From an uncultured Clostridia bacterium (GTDB taxonomy: Bacteria; Bacillota_A; Clostridia; TANB77; CAG-508): a stretch of 40,453 nucleotides of DNA. The position numbers and the translations under genes were made by a program. The notes beneath the pieces were generated by a model. The model did no database searches and had not been told where the DNA came from. It worked only from the letters and a program-made list of their open reading frames with translations. The stretch lies in assembly GCA_944393295.1 (NCBI GenBank), contig CALXZR010000092.1, forward strand, positions 1 to 40,453, written 5' to 3'. Positions 8,560-17,365 of the stretch are shown here, piece after piece (position 1 is the stretch's first letter; each line of letters begins with the position of its first letter).

Positions 8560-9465
8560 TTATTTTAATTTAAATTTATTAACTATGTTGTCATTTTCTT
8601 GCCAATCTTCTTTTACTTTTACCCAAACCTTTAAATTTACTTTTGTTCCAAGTATTTCTTCTATATCTTGTCTAGCATAAGTTGCAATTTTCTTAAGCAA
8701 ATTACCACCTTTTCCAATTATAATCCCTTTATGAGATTCTCTAATACAATATATAGTAGCCTCTATATCATAAATATCTTCTTTTTTTGAGGTTTTTCTA
8801 AAAAAGAATTTTTCTATTTCAACATAAATTCCATGTGGCACCTCATCATTTAAAAACTTTAATGCTTTTTCTCTTATAATTTCTTCAGCAAGTTGCCTTG
8901 CTGTCTGATCTGTATATTCATCATCTGCATAGTATTTTGGACCTTCTGGTAACAATTTTAAAATTTCCTTAAGCAATTGATCTATTCCTATATTTTTTTC
9001 TGCTGATATTGGAACAACTGCGGAAAAATTATATTCTTTACTATAAATTTCTATTAGTTTTAACAATTTTTCTTTTTTTACTAAATCTATTTTATTTATA
9101 ACTAAAATACAAGGCTTTTTGCTTTCTTTTATTTTTTCTAAAATTCTTCTATCTCCCATGCCAATATCATCTGAAGTTGCTTCTATTAAAAACATTATAC
9201 TATCCACTTCTGAAAATATTTTAAAAGCCGTATCAATCATAGTTTTACTAAGTTTTGTTTTAGGTTTATGAATTCCTGGTGTGTCTGTAATTACTATTTG
9301 ATAATTTTTGCCATTTATAATAGATTTTATTGCTGTACGCGTAGTTTGTGGTTTATTAGTTGTTATTGCTACCTTTTCTCCAGTAAGAGTATTTAGCAAA
9401 GTCGATTTTCCTACATTTGTTCTTCCTAACAAAGATATAAAGCCAGATTTAAATTTTTCTTCCAT
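8560..9465 (-). CDS. era: GTPase Era
   Basis: About 301 aa from the ATG at 9465. I chose this start because AGAAAGG sits five bases ahead; an in-frame ATG at 9480 lacks such a site. GTPase motifs: G1 GRTNVGKS (family norm GRPNVGKS), switch PQTTRT, G3 DTPGIH, G4 NKIDL, G5 SAEK. The C-terminal KH domain has GIIIGKGG (about 255-262), which binds the 3' end of 16S rRNA. Era helps 30S subunit maturation. It belongs to the ybeY-dgkA-era-yqzL-recO block. The Thr in place of Pro in G1 is a small departure. Confidence 0.95.
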   Translation of the reverse strand: MEEKFKSGFISLLGRTNVGKSTLLNTLTGEKVAITTNKPQTTRTAIKSIINGKNYQIVITDTPGIHKPKTKLSKTMIDTAFKIFSEVDSIMFLIEATSDDIGMGDRRILEKIKESKKPCILVINKIDLVKKEKLLKLIEIYSKEYNFSAVVPISAEKNIGIDQLLKEILKLLPEGPKYYADDEYTDQTARQLAEEIIREKALKFLNDEVPHGIYVEIEKFFFRKTSKKEDIYDIEATIYCIRESHKGIIIGKGGNLLKKIATYARQDIEEILGTKVNLKVWVKVKEDWQENDNIVNKFKLK

Positions 9466-9516
9466 AATTACCTTTCTCATTTCATTTTATGTATACAATA
9501 ATTAATTTGTTTATAT

Positions 9517-9897
9517 TTAAAAAAATTTTTCTAAAATATATGGTACAAATATTATTGCTCCTACTATTATTGCATTTATACTTGCAAGTAATACTGCTCC
9601 TGCTGCAACATCTTTAGCATTTTTAGCTTTTTCGTTTCTTTCTTCTGTACATAAGTCTACAGTTGTTTCAATAGCAGTATTAAAAAACTCTGAAACTAAA
9701 ACAAACGCTATTGTAAGTGCTAAAACTATCCATTCTATTTTAGTTATACTAAATAAAATTCCACAAGCTACAACTAATAAGCCTATTACACTTTGAAAAA
9801 TTATATTTCTTTGTGTTTGATATACATATTTAATTCCGTTTAGTGCATATTTGGCAGCTTGCAAGAAATTTGTATTATGCCATTTTGTTTTCTTCAT
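9517..9897 (-). CDS. dgkA: undecaprenol/diacylglycerol kinase DgkA
   Basis: 126 aa with three membrane helices (about residues 33-50, 54-70 and 98-120). The family signature NTAIETTVDL (about 72-81) and KDVAAGAVLLAS (about 94-105) is clear; the glutamate in NTAIE and the following Asp residues form the metal and ATP site. In Gram-positives this enzyme phosphorylates undecaprenol to feed wall synthesis. It lies directly between ybeY and era, the usual place. An AAGGAA site precedes the ATG. Length and motifs are normal. Confidence 0.93.
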   Translation of the reverse strand: MKKTKWHNTNFLQAAKYALNGIKYVYQTQRNIIFQSVIGLLVVACGILFSITKIEWIVLALTIAFVLVSEFFNTAIETTVDLCTEERNEKAKNAKDVAAGAVLLASINAIIVGAIIFVPYILEKFF

Positions 9898-9923
9898 ATT
9901 AAAATTCCTTTTTTATTATTTTT

Positions 9924-10403
9924 TTATTGTCTATTTATATTTAACATTCCTAAAACATTTTCTTCCTTAGCTCTCATTTGTTTCTTATCTTCTTCTCTTA
10001 TATGATCTTCTCCCATTAGATGATAAAATCCATGAACTAGCATATATGCAAATTCTCTTTCAAAACTATGCCCGTATTCTTTTGCCTGTTCTTCAACTCT
10101 TGGAATAGATATAACAATATCTCCTAAAACCTCATCCCATTCAGAAATACTTTTTTCTAATTTTTCTATTTCTACCTTCTCATACATAGGAAAAGATAAT
10201 ACATCTGTTTCACTATCTATATTTCTATATTGTTTATTTAGTTTTCTAATTTCTTCTGGGTTTGTTAGTATAATACTAATATATAAATTTTTTCCTTCTA
10301 TATTTTCTACTTCAAAACATTTTTTTAAAACTTTTTCTATAATATCTTCATATTCTTGTTTAGGTTCAATACCTCTATAATCTACTTCTGAAAAACTTAT
10401 CAT
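9924..10403 (-). CDS. ybeY: endoribonuclease YbeY
   Basis: 159 aa. The zinc motif is HGFYHLMGEDH (124-134), the family form HGxLHLxGYDH with all three histidines. TDVLSFP (66-72) and the GDIVIS strand (94-99) are also typical. YbeY cleaves and matures rRNA, mainly 16S 3' end, and takes part in 70S quality control. It is the first gene of the ybeY-dgkA-era-yqzL-recO run, behind a terminator-like hairpin. The only strong AGGAGG site lies 24 bases before the ATG, with a short hairpin between (see findings). Confidence 0.93.
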   Translation of the reverse strand: MISFSEVDYRGIEPKQEYEDIIEKVLKKCFEVENIEGKNLYISIILTNPEEIRKLNKQYRNIDSETDVLSFPMYEKVEIEKLEKSISEWDEVLGDIVISIPRVEEQAKEYGHSFEREFAYMLVHGFYHLMGEDHIREEDKKQMRAKEENVLGMLNINRQ

Positions 10404-10445
10404 TATTTTCTTAAGCTACAAGCTTGTCCTCCTTTCTTAAAATTT

Positions 10446-10475
10446 GAAAAATTTAGGCGATATTAAACTATCGCC
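10446..10475 (-). terminator. terminator-like hairpin after the 393-aa gene
   Basis: On the minus strand GGCGATA pairs with TATCGCC around a 6-base loop (10475 to 10456), followed by TAAATTTTTC. It sits between the end of the 10489-11670 gene and ybeY. Confidence 0.7.
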
Positions 10476-10488
10476 CCTTCTTTTGTAT

Positions 10489-11670
10489 TTATTTTACTTT
10501 TATATATTTTGTTTTATTTCCAGTTCTTGCTACATTCTTTAGAGATTTCATTACTCCAAATTCTACAAGTTTATTTTTGTAAAACTTGCGTATAGGTTCG
10601 TATTTCTTAGATTCATTTTTTAAATCGTACAATTCCCTTTTTAATGATAAAATTTCTTTTTCTTCTGAAGTTTTAGCTTTGCTGTATTCAGACCAAAACT
10701 TTTTATAAACTTCTCTTTCTTCTGGTTTATCCCAATAAACCTTTGTAGATAAAAGTTTTACATTATAATCTTCTATCAATTTTAAAAGCATTTTATATGC
10801 GTCTTCTTTTTTATTTTCTTGCTTTAAATTCATTATTAAATTTCTTGTATCTTTTAAAAGTTTATTATAGCATTGTTCTGCTGCAACTAATGGCAAGCTA
10901 TGTGTAAATAAAACTCTACTTAATCCTAGCAAAATCATATTTTTTTCTAGAAAATCTTTTTCATCTAGTTTACCAACACTAAATTTTTCATATTCTTCAT
11001 ATTCAGAAATAATTTTTGAATAATTCTCTTTATTTTCAATTTTTAATTTTATTGGTAAAACTTCTTTTATGTATTCTTCTAAAGTTGCAAAAATGTTTTT
11101 ATAAATGGCTATTGATGTTTCTGATTTATTTTTTTGTCCATCTGATAATTTTACAGAATAATGTTTTAAAATGCCCTTATATAAACCGTCTATTTTTTTT
11201 ATGTATAATTTTTCATAACGTGGTATTATTTTATCTTTTTCAGAAGAAATTATATTTTGATAATCAACTTCTAATAAAAATTTTTGTTTTTGATATTTAT
11301 ATTCTAAATATTCACTTTCTTTTAAATGAACTATTGTATAATATCTAGATAAAGCTTCTCTTTCAAAGCTAGATGCTGCACCACTTTTCACTTTTTTATA
11401 TATAGAATCCATAATAAATTTATCTATAGATTCTAAGTATAAAGTATAAGTTTCTTCAAATTTATTTGTTAATTGCTCTTTTTTTTGTGTATCTATATCG
11501 TCAGCATTTTCTAAAGCTTCAAATGCTTTTAATGCATTTGTTCTTTTTATTGTAATTAAAAATCCATTTAGTCCTATTTTTGTTGGCATTAATAATTTCG
11601 TTAGTGTATTAGAAATCCTATTAAAAAATGTTGTGTCTGCAGCTAAAACCTTTAAACTTCTCTCCTCCAT
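10489..11670 (-). CDS. unrecognised 393-aa helical protein in the yqfD-ybeY interval
   Basis: I do not recognise this family. The 393-aa product is rich in K, E, L and Y, has no membrane helix or signal peptide, and looks almost entirely alpha-helical with several coiled-coil-like stretches (about residues 50-90, 240-300 and 335-365). The C-terminus ends in a basic tail (GNKTKYIKVK). It lies 20 bases after yqfD and ends at a hairpin, so it is probably in the yqfC-yqfD operon and may be sporulation-linked. In most Clostridia this interval holds phoH and often the HD-domain gene yqfF; neither is here. Codon use matches the neighbours. Confidence 0.6.
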   Translation of the reverse strand: MEERSLKVLAADTTFFNRISNTLTKLLMPTKIGLNGFLITIKRTNALKAFEALENADDIDTQKKEQLTNKFEETYTLYLESIDKFIMDSIYKKVKSGAASSFEREALSRYYTIVHLKESEYLEYKYQKQKFLLEVDYQNIISSEKDKIIPRYEKLYIKKIDGLYKGILKHYSVKLSDGQKNKSETSIAIYKNIFATLEEYIKEVLPIKLKIENKENYSKIISEYEEYEKFSVGKLDEKDFLEKNMILLGLSRVLFTHSLPLVAAEQCYNKLLKDTRNLIMNLKQENKKEDAYKMLLKLIEDYNVKLLSTKVYWDKPEEREVYKKFWSEYSKAKTSEEKEILSLKRELYDLKNESKKYEPIRKFYKNKLVEFGVMKSLKNVARTGNKTKYIKVK

Positions 11671-11690
11671 ATAGTCTTCACCCTTTCAAT

Positions 11691-12869
11691 CTATAAATTT
11701 TCTTTTGTGCCTATTTCCTCTTCTGCAATATAGGTAACTTTTACTTCTACACTTCCATCTTGGACATTAGTTTCTAAAAGTTCCTCAATATTATCTCCTT
11801 GTAAGCTATATTCTTCTTTTAATTCTTCTCCTATTTCTTTTTTCATTTTTTCTATTAGCTCTTCTTCTGTATAAGTCTTATATTCTTTTTGCTTTTCTAC
11901 AAATTTAATTTCTGTAATAGAAAGCGGAAGATAAAAATTTGAAAATAGCTTCAATTTTTTGTTCGTCTTTATTGTATCATAATTTTCGAATTTTGAAACC
12001 CCTTTTGGCAAAATTATTTTAAAATTATTTAGATTTATTTCTATTTTTTTCTCTTCATTTCCTGTTGTTTTTTCAATTTCTTGTATTAAACTTTCTTTTT
12101 TTGTTTTCTCATACATAATTTTTCCATAAATTGTCGCTTCTGCATGCACTTGTCTAGTACCAGTATATTGTCCCTCCATAACACCTTCTACTAATAAATC
12201 ACCTTCCTGCACAGTATCTCCTACAGCAACTCTAGCTGTACCATTTTGTACAATAATTTTTGATATTGTAGCAGTTTTTTTAGCAACTATATTGCAAACT
12301 TCACTTTCATCTACAATTTCTGGTTTTTCTTTTGCTTCAACAATTTGTACAATAACATTAGTTCCTTTTACTTTTATTCCAATCCATGCAATATCTTCTC
12401 TTTTTAGTCTAATTTCATTTATGATTTCTTCTGTTTGTATTTTACTTTTTAATTTTCCAACTTCAATTCCTTCTTCTTTTAAAATTGATAGTATCTCATT
12501 ATTGTCTATTTTTTCAGTTCCTGTTATTTCTATATTCCATACAAATCTTGTAAGCACAAAAATTATAATAAATAAAGCGAAGAGCAAACCTAAAAATATT
12601 TTTCTTTTCCTATAATTATGAAGTAAAAAAGGAACTCCAGTTTTAGACTCTATTTTTACTTTGCATTTTGTTTTTTTAGCTATTTTCTTTATTTTTTTAA
12701 AATCACTTGTACTTATACGAACTTTTACAAAAGTATTTTTTTCGTGTTTAATATTCCATAAAAATATATCTTGTGCTAAACACATATTTATAAATCTTTC
12801 AACAAAAAAACCTTCAATTGTAATACTTACATATCCAAAAATCTGCATATATAGCTGTCTAATTAACAT
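11691..12869 (-). CDS. yqfD: sporulation protein YqfD
   Basis: 392 aa. An N-terminal cytoplasmic domain with a YVSITIEGFFVERFINMC pattern is followed by one membrane helix at about residues 90-110 (FLGLLFALFIIIFVLT). An extracytoplasmic domain then begins with WNIEITGTEKI, the POTRA-like part typical of YqfD, with GVEVGKLKSK-like and DIAWIGIKVKGT segments. The C-terminal part has PLSITEIKFVEKQKEY. In Bacillus yqfC-yqfD is a mother-cell sporulation operon. Here yqfC lies directly upstream. Length and order fit the family. Confidence 0.9.
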   Translation of the reverse strand: MLIRQLYMQIFGYVSITIEGFFVERFINMCLAQDIFLWNIKHEKNTFVKVRISTSDFKKIKKIAKKTKCKVKIESKTGVPFLLHNYRKRKIFLGLLFALFIIIFVLTRFVWNIEITGTEKIDNNEILSILKEEGIEVGKLKSKIQTEEIINEIRLKREDIAWIGIKVKGTNVIVQIVEAKEKPEIVDESEVCNIVAKKTATISKIIVQNGTARVAVGDTVQEGDLLVEGVMEGQYTGTRQVHAEATIYGKIMYEKTKKESLIQEIEKTTGNEEKKIEINLNNFKIILPKGVSKFENYDTIKTNKKLKLFSNFYLPLSITEIKFVEKQKEYKTYTEEELIEKMKKEIGEELKEEYSLQGDNIEELLETNVQDGSVEVKVTYIAEEEIGTKENL

Positions 12870-12898
12870 TATGTACCCCCTTCTTTACTTATTACAAT

Positions 12899-13181
12899 TT
12901 ATTCCTTTGCTTCAAAATCTATGCTTTCTATTTTTCCTGTAACTAAAATATCATCCTCTGTCATTTGACTAAGTTTTAAATTAAAACCATTAATACTAAC
13001 AATTCCTATATATGTAGCAACTCTAACAAAAAAATCTTCATATTCTAAAATAGCCTTAAAGTTTTCTATTAACATTTCATCAAAAGCTGTAACTGTTATT
13101 TTTGGAATTTTTCCGAGCTACCTCTCTTGGAATCTCTAAAGCAGCTTTAACTTTTCTATTTATATTTGATAATTTTCTCAT
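12899..13181 (-). pseudogene. yqfC: sporulation protein YqfC, single-base frameshift
   Basis: From the ATG at 13181 the frame reads MRKLSNINRKVKAALEIPREVA, then after about 33 residues reaches a stop. Dropping one base at about 13108-13113 (a T5 run followed by CCG on the plus strand) joins it to KIPKITVTAFDEMLIENF, then FVRVATYIGIVSINGFNLKL and ILVTGKI, ending at 12899. The joined protein is about 93 aa and matches YqfC in length, in the spacing between the two proline motifs, and in position just before yqfD. The gene is either recently inactivated or the base call is wrong; the downstream frame is undecayed, which favours the second. Confidence 0.8.
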
Positions 13182-13198
13182 AAAAAAACACCCTCTTC

Positions 13199-13218
13199 TT
13201 TAGAATATATATTCTAAA
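13199..13218. repeat. 20-bp perfect AT-rich palindrome upstream of yqfC
   Basis: TTTAGAATATATATTCTAAA reads the same on both strands. It lies between the DUF4116 gene and yqfC, about 18 bases before the yqfC start. T or A runs flank it only on the wrong side for a minus-strand terminator. It could be a protein-binding site or a weak hairpin. Confidence 0.5.
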
Positions 13219-13236
13219 AAAAGTAGGGTATGACTT

Positions 13237-13767
13237 TTAATCTTCTAATAATTTTAAAATTTCTTCATCTTTTTGAAGCTCTTCTGCTAAATACTCTATT
13301 ACCTTTTTCTTTCCTTTAGATACAGCTGCAATAGCAACATCTTTGTCTTTTCTAAGCCTTAGACTTGCATACTTTAAAATTAAAGGTTTTTGTGTAACTG
13401 CAGCTATTACTACATCTTTATCATCTCTTAATCTTTCACTTGCATAATACAAAACTTGACCATCATTTTTTACAGCTGTTAAAATAACATATTTATCATC
13501 TTTTAGTTTATCACTTGCATAGCATCCTGTCCATCCGGCTTGAGATACAGCTGCTAACAAAACATCTTTATCATTTTTTAGTCTATCACTTGCAAATTCT
13601 AAAGCTCCACCATCCACTTTTACAGCTGTTAGTAAAACTTCTTTATCATCTCTTATTTTATCATTTGCCCATTCTATTAAAAGAGGCATGGTCTTAACTC
13701 TTTCTAAATAAAAATCTCTATCATTCGTTTTTTGCTTTGCTTCGACAACCTCTACACTATCTGCCAT
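13237..13767 (-). CDS. DUF4116 repeat protein
   Basis: About 176 aa from the ATG at 13767, chosen because AAGGAGGT lies just ahead; an in-frame ATG seven codons earlier has no such site. It is built from about five copies of a 28-30 residue helical repeat of the form ASDRLKNDKDVLLAAV, with variable residues between. This is the DUF4116 repeat, common in bacteria and in proteins of giant viruses and protists; no biochemical role is established. The protein is likely an all-alpha solenoid for protein contacts. It stands alone between clpB and yqfC, with the same AT-rich codon use as its neighbours. Confidence 0.85.
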   Translation of the reverse strand: MADSVEVVEAKQKTNDRDFYLERVKTMPLLIEWANDKIRDDKEVLLTAVKVDGGALEFASDRLKNDKDVLLAAVSQAGWTGCYASDKLKDDKYVILTAVKNDGQVLYYASERLRDDKDVVIAAVTQKPLILKYASLRLRKDKDVAIAAVSKGKKKVIEYLAEELQKDEEILKLLED

Positions 13768-13829
13768 TTCAACCTCCTTGAACTTCACTTACCAAAGTTC
13801 ATTTTTCAATAAAAAAAGTTTAAAATTCG

Positions 13830-16433
13830 TTAATCAATTTTTCTAAGTTCAAGTTCTTCTGCTTCTTTATTTAAGTAAACTTCAATTTTATCGCCAGAGT
13901 CAATCTCTTTAGCAATAATTGCTCTACTTACTAATGTTTCTACTTCACTTTGAATTGTTCTCTTAAGCGGTCTTGCACCAAAATTTATATCATATCCAAT
14001 TTCTATAATAAAATCTATTGCTTCTTTAGTAATATTAAAACTAATATTTTTCATTTCTAAACGTTTACTTAAGTCTTTAAGCATCAACTTAACAATATTG
14101 TAAACTTGCTCTTTTCCAAGAGGATTGAAACAAATTGTTTCATCTAAACGATTCAAAAACTCTGGTCTAAAATGTCCCCTTAGAGCTTGGTTTATTTCTT
14201 CTCTTGCTTCGTCTGTTATTTTTCCATTTTCGCTAATACTCTCTAAAATGTATTGAGATCCTAAATTTGAAGTCAATATAAGTATTGTATTTTTAAAGTC
14301 TATTAATCTACCTTGCGAATCTGTAACTCTACCATCATCTAATATTTGTAAGAAAATATTAAATACATCAGGATGTGCTTTTTCAACTTCGTCAAATAAT
14401 ACTACCGAATATGGTTTTCTACGAACAGCCTCTGTTAGTTGTCCTCCCTCTTCATATCCAACATATCCTGGAGGTGCACCTATTAACCTTGTAACACTAA
14501 ATTTTTCCATATATTCAGACATATCTATACGAATCATATTTTTTTCATCATCAAACAATGTTCTTGCTAGTGTTTTTGCAAGTTCTGTTTTACCTACACC
14601 AGTAGGTCCTAAAAACAAGAATGAACCTATTGGTCTGTTTGGATTTGCAATACCAGCACGTGAACGAATAATACATTCTGTAACCTTTTTTACAGCCTCA
14701 TCTTGACCAATTACACTTTCATGCAAAGTAGATTCCAAATTCATTATTTTTAGTCTTTCACCCTCTTGCATTTTTGTAACTGGTATGCCTGTCCAACGAG
14801 ATACTATTTGTTGTATTTCATCTGCTGTTACTTTATTTCTTAAAAGTGTAGATTTTCCACCTTGTCTTTTTTCAGCTTCTTTTTCTTCTTGCTCTAGTAC
14901 AGTTTTTAGATTTGGAAGTGTTGAATATTTAAGCTCAGCAGCCTTATTTAAATCGTAGTTTCTTTCTGCTTGCTCTATTTGTGCATTTACTACATCTATT
15001 TGTTCTTTTAAAGCTTTTACTCTGGCTATATTTTTCTTTTCTTGTTCCCATTTTGCTTTCATTTCTGTAAATTTATCTCTTAATTCTGCAAGCTCTTTTT
15101 GAACTTTTGCAAGTTGTCCTTTAGAACTTTCATCATCTTCACGCTCTAAAGCTGCTTCTTCTATTTCTTGTTGCATAATTTTTCTAGAAATTTCATCTAA
15201 TTCTATTGGCATAGATTCCATTTCTGTTCTAACCATTGCACAAGCCTCGTCAATTAAATCTATTGCCTTATCTGGTAAAAATCTATCTGTAATATATCTA
15301 TTTGAAAGAGTTGCTGCGGCAATTAGTGCTTGATCTTGAATTTTTACTCCATGGAAAATTTCAAATTTTTCTTGAATACCACGAAGAATTGTTATTGTAT
15401 CTTCAACAGTAGGTTCATTAACCATAACTGGTTGAAATCTTCTAGCCAATGCTGGATCTTTTTCTATATATTCTCTGTACTCGTCTAATGTAGTAGCTCC
15501 CATACAATGCAATTCGCCTCTAGAAAGCTTTGGCTTTAAAAGATTACTTGCATCCATTGCTCCTTCCGATTTACCTGCTCCTACTAAATTATGAATCTCA
15601 TCTATAAATAGTAAAATATTTCCTTCGCTTTTATCTAATTCGTTCATTACAGAAGTAAGTCTCTCTTCAAACTCACCTTTATATTTTGCTCCTGCAATTA
15701 ATAGTCCTAAATCTAAAGAATATATATGCTTATTTTTCAAACTTGTTGGAACATCTCCACGTACAATTCTTTGAGCTAAACCTTCTACTATTGCTGTTTT
15801 ACCAACACCTGGCTCACCTATTAAAACTGGATTATTTTTTGTTTTACGAGTTAAAATTCTCATTACATTTCTAATCTCGTCATCTCTACCTATAACAGGA
15901 TCAAGTTTATTGTTTCTTGCTTGTTCTGTTACATCTTTACCAAATTTTGATAATACATCATAACTATTTTCTGGTGTATCAGTTTTTACAGACACATTTC
16001 CTCTAATTTCTTTTAAAGCTACAAGAAAACGATGTTTATCTATTCTATATAATTTAAATAGTTTACCAAGTTTTGGTGTGCATTTTTCTATAATTCCAAG
16101 CATTATGTGTTCTACAGAAATATATTCATCTTTCATATTTTTAGATTGTTTCTCAGATTCTTGTAACTGTTCATCTACTTCTGCTGAAAATCTCATAGCT
16201 ACATTACCTGTTATTTTAGGTAAGCTTCTAATTTCTTCTTCTACATTTTCCTTTAAACCTTCAACATTTACTCCCATATTATTAAGCAATTGATAAATTA
16301 AATTATTTTCATTGTTTATCATTGCATCTAACATATGAAATTCTGTAATTTCAGCATTTCTATTTTGTATAGCAATATTACTCGCATCTGATATTAAAGT
16401 TTTAGATTTTTCTGTTAAACTGGAAATATTCAT
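13830..16433 (-). CDS. clpB: ATP-dependent disaggregase ClpB
   Basis: 867 aa, normal length. The N-domain (1-150) has two Clp repeats. NBD1 has Walker A GEPGVGKT (206-213), Walker B as ILLFIDEIH, and the pore loop [13 protein letters not shown]. The coiled-coil M domain (about 405-530) distinguishes ClpB from ClpA/C. NBD2 has GPTGVGKT (near 605), [11 protein letters not shown] pore loop and sensor RLDE. ClpB works with DnaK to pull apart aggregated proteins after stress. I see no CIRCE element or obvious CtsR box in the 100 bases upstream. Single-gene unit. Confidence 0.97.
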   Translation of the reverse strand: MNISSLTEKSKTLISDASNIAIQNRNAEITEFHMLDAMINNENNLIYQLLNNMGVNVEGLKENVEEEIRSLPKITGNVAMRFSAEVDEQLQESEKQSKNMKDEYISVEHIMLGIIEKCTPKLGKLFKLYRIDKHRFLVALKEIRGNVSVKTDTPENSYDVLSKFGKDVTEQARNNKLDPVIGRDDEIRNVMRILTRKTKNNPVLIGEPGVGKTAIVEGLAQRIVRGDVPTSLKNKHIYSLDLGLLIAGAKYKGEFEERLTSVMNELDKSEGNILLFIDEIHNLVGAGKSEGAMDASNLLKPKLSRGELHCMGATTLDEYREYIEKDPALARRFQPVMVNEPTVEDTITILRGIQEKFEIFHGVKIQDQALIAAATLSNRYITDRFLPDKAIDLIDEACAMVRTEMESMPIELDEISRKIMQQEIEEAALEREDDESSKGQLAKVQKELAELRDKFTEMKAKWEQEKKNIARVKALKEQIDVVNAQIEQAERNYDLNKAAELKYSTLPNLKTVLEQEEKEAEKRQGGKSTLLRNKVTADEIQQIVSRWTGIPVTKMQEGERLKIMNLESTLHESVIGQDEAVKKVTECIIRSRAGIANPNRPIGSFLFLGPTGVGKTELAKTLARTLFDDEKNMIRIDMSEYMEKFSVTRLIGAPPGYVGYEEGGQLTEAVRRKPYSVVLFDEVEKAHPDVFNIFLQILDDGRVTDSQGRLIDFKNTILILTSNLGSQYILESISENGKITDEAREEINQALRGHFRPEFLNRLDETICFNPLGKEQVYNIVKLMLKDLSKRLEMKNISFNITKEAIDFIIEIGYDINFGARPLKRTIQSEVETLVSRAIIAKEIDSGDKIEVYLNKEAEELELRKID

Positions 16434-16513
16434 ATATATATCCTTCCTTTCTTAATATGAAAGTATTTTATCATTTATTTAATTTTTTTTAAATATATTT
16501 TACAAAAAATAGG

Positions 16514-16542
16514 CAAAAAAATAAGCCCCGTCAGCCAGGGCT
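16514..16542 (-). terminator. terminator overlapping the 3' end of the CYTH gene
   Basis: On the minus strand AGCCC and GGGCT form a stem around a loop that contains the stop codon, followed by TATTTTTTT. The terminator thus uses the last codons of the CYTH gene. Confidence 0.85.
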
Positions 16543-17229
16543 AGCATCCTCGCCGTTTTCCTCTGGCTGAGCTAATTTATAAAGAGCTCTTTCATATCTG
16601 CTCATATCTACCAGCTCATATTTATCGGAAAAACATTTTTTAAGATGCTCATACAGAGGCATCAGCTCCACATTTCCTACTGTTCTGAGTTTAACCAGAC
16701 TATCGTTCGCAGTATTTTGGTCAGAAGTATAAATGATTCGGTCAAATAAAACAACCAAATATTCATCATTTAACTGTATTCTGTACTCTGTCCTGCTGGT
16801 CTGACAAGTTAGAATTTTAACCGGTATTATGGTAGAAAAATCGAAATCGTAAAAACAGCCTTTTAAGGCACTAAGCGCCTTAAAGAAATCATCTCCTTCT
16901 TTATACTGAGTCGTTACACCAGCCTCTTCCCAAAGCATTTCAAGCTTTATCTTTTTGGGGTTACTGGTCTTACGGCGCATTATGAAGGTCTGTTTTCTCA
17001 TTCCTATATTATCCACACTGTCTCTTAATTTCAAACTTCCTCCACTTTTAAGCAAACTATTTTCCTCGTCATCATAGTAGGTATCCGTGTATAAGCTATT
17101 TTTGAATCTCTTCCGGTCAATGCTTTCTTCGAGCTGAAAAAAATTGTAAATCTCCTGTATTATCTCATCAAGAGACATTATGCAGCCACTTTTTAGCATT
17201 AACTTTTTCTCTTTTTTTCTGCCTTCCAT
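16531..17229 (-). CDS. CYTH-domain protein of foreign base composition
   Basis: 232 aa. Residues 47-70 (YTDTYYDD, then LLKSGGSLKLRD) match the first strands of CYTH/triphosphate tunnel proteins. Further CYTH marks are RTEYRIQL (146-153), FDRIIY (162-167), VELMPL (187-192) and SRYERAL (210-216). The family binds inorganic or organic triphosphates (thiamine triphosphate, polyphosphate, cAMP synthesis) in a beta tunnel with Mg. The usual N-terminal ExExK is not present as such; the start reads KEKKLMLKS, so catalysis is uncertain. The start is supported by GGAGGAG five bases ahead. GC is clearly higher than clpB on one side and the surface gene on the other, and it has its own promoter and terminator. 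Confidence 0.65.
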   Translation of the reverse strand: MEGRKKEKKLMLKSGCIMSLDEIIQEIYNFFQLEESIDRKRFKNSLYTDTYYDDEENSLLKSGGSLKLRDSVDNIGMRKQTFIMRRKTSNPKKIKLEMLWEEAGVTTQYKEGDDFFKALSALKGCFYDFDFSTIIPVKILTCQTSRTEYRIQLNDEYLVVLFDRIIYTSDQNTANDSLVKLRTVGNVELMPLYEHLKKCFSDKYELVDMSRYERALYKLAQPEENGEDASPG

Positions 17230-17282
17230 AGTTGCTCCTCCATTTTTTTGGAACTTATTAAGGGTTTATAGTTATCTTTGTT

Positions 17283-17311
17283 ATTATAGCACCCAAAAAA
17301 CATTTTATCAA
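17283..17311 (-). promoter_or_regulatory. sigma-A promoter for the CYTH gene
   Basis: On the minus strand TTGATA (17311-17306), a 17-base spacer and TATAAT (17288-17283), with TGC directly before the -10 (extended -10). It lies about 55 bases before the CYTH start. Confidence 0.8.
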
Positions 17312-17320
17312 CTTTTAGAC

Positions 17321-17357
17321 AAAAAAAGACTTGAAAAATTTATTTTCAAGTCTTTTT
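17321..17357 (-). terminator. terminator of the surface repeat protein gene
   Basis: A perfect 15-bp stem, AAAAAGACTTGAAAA with its complement, and a 5-base loop, followed on the minus strand by a T7 run. It begins 9 bases after the stop codon. Confidence 0.9.
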
Positions 17358-17365
17358 ATTAAATA

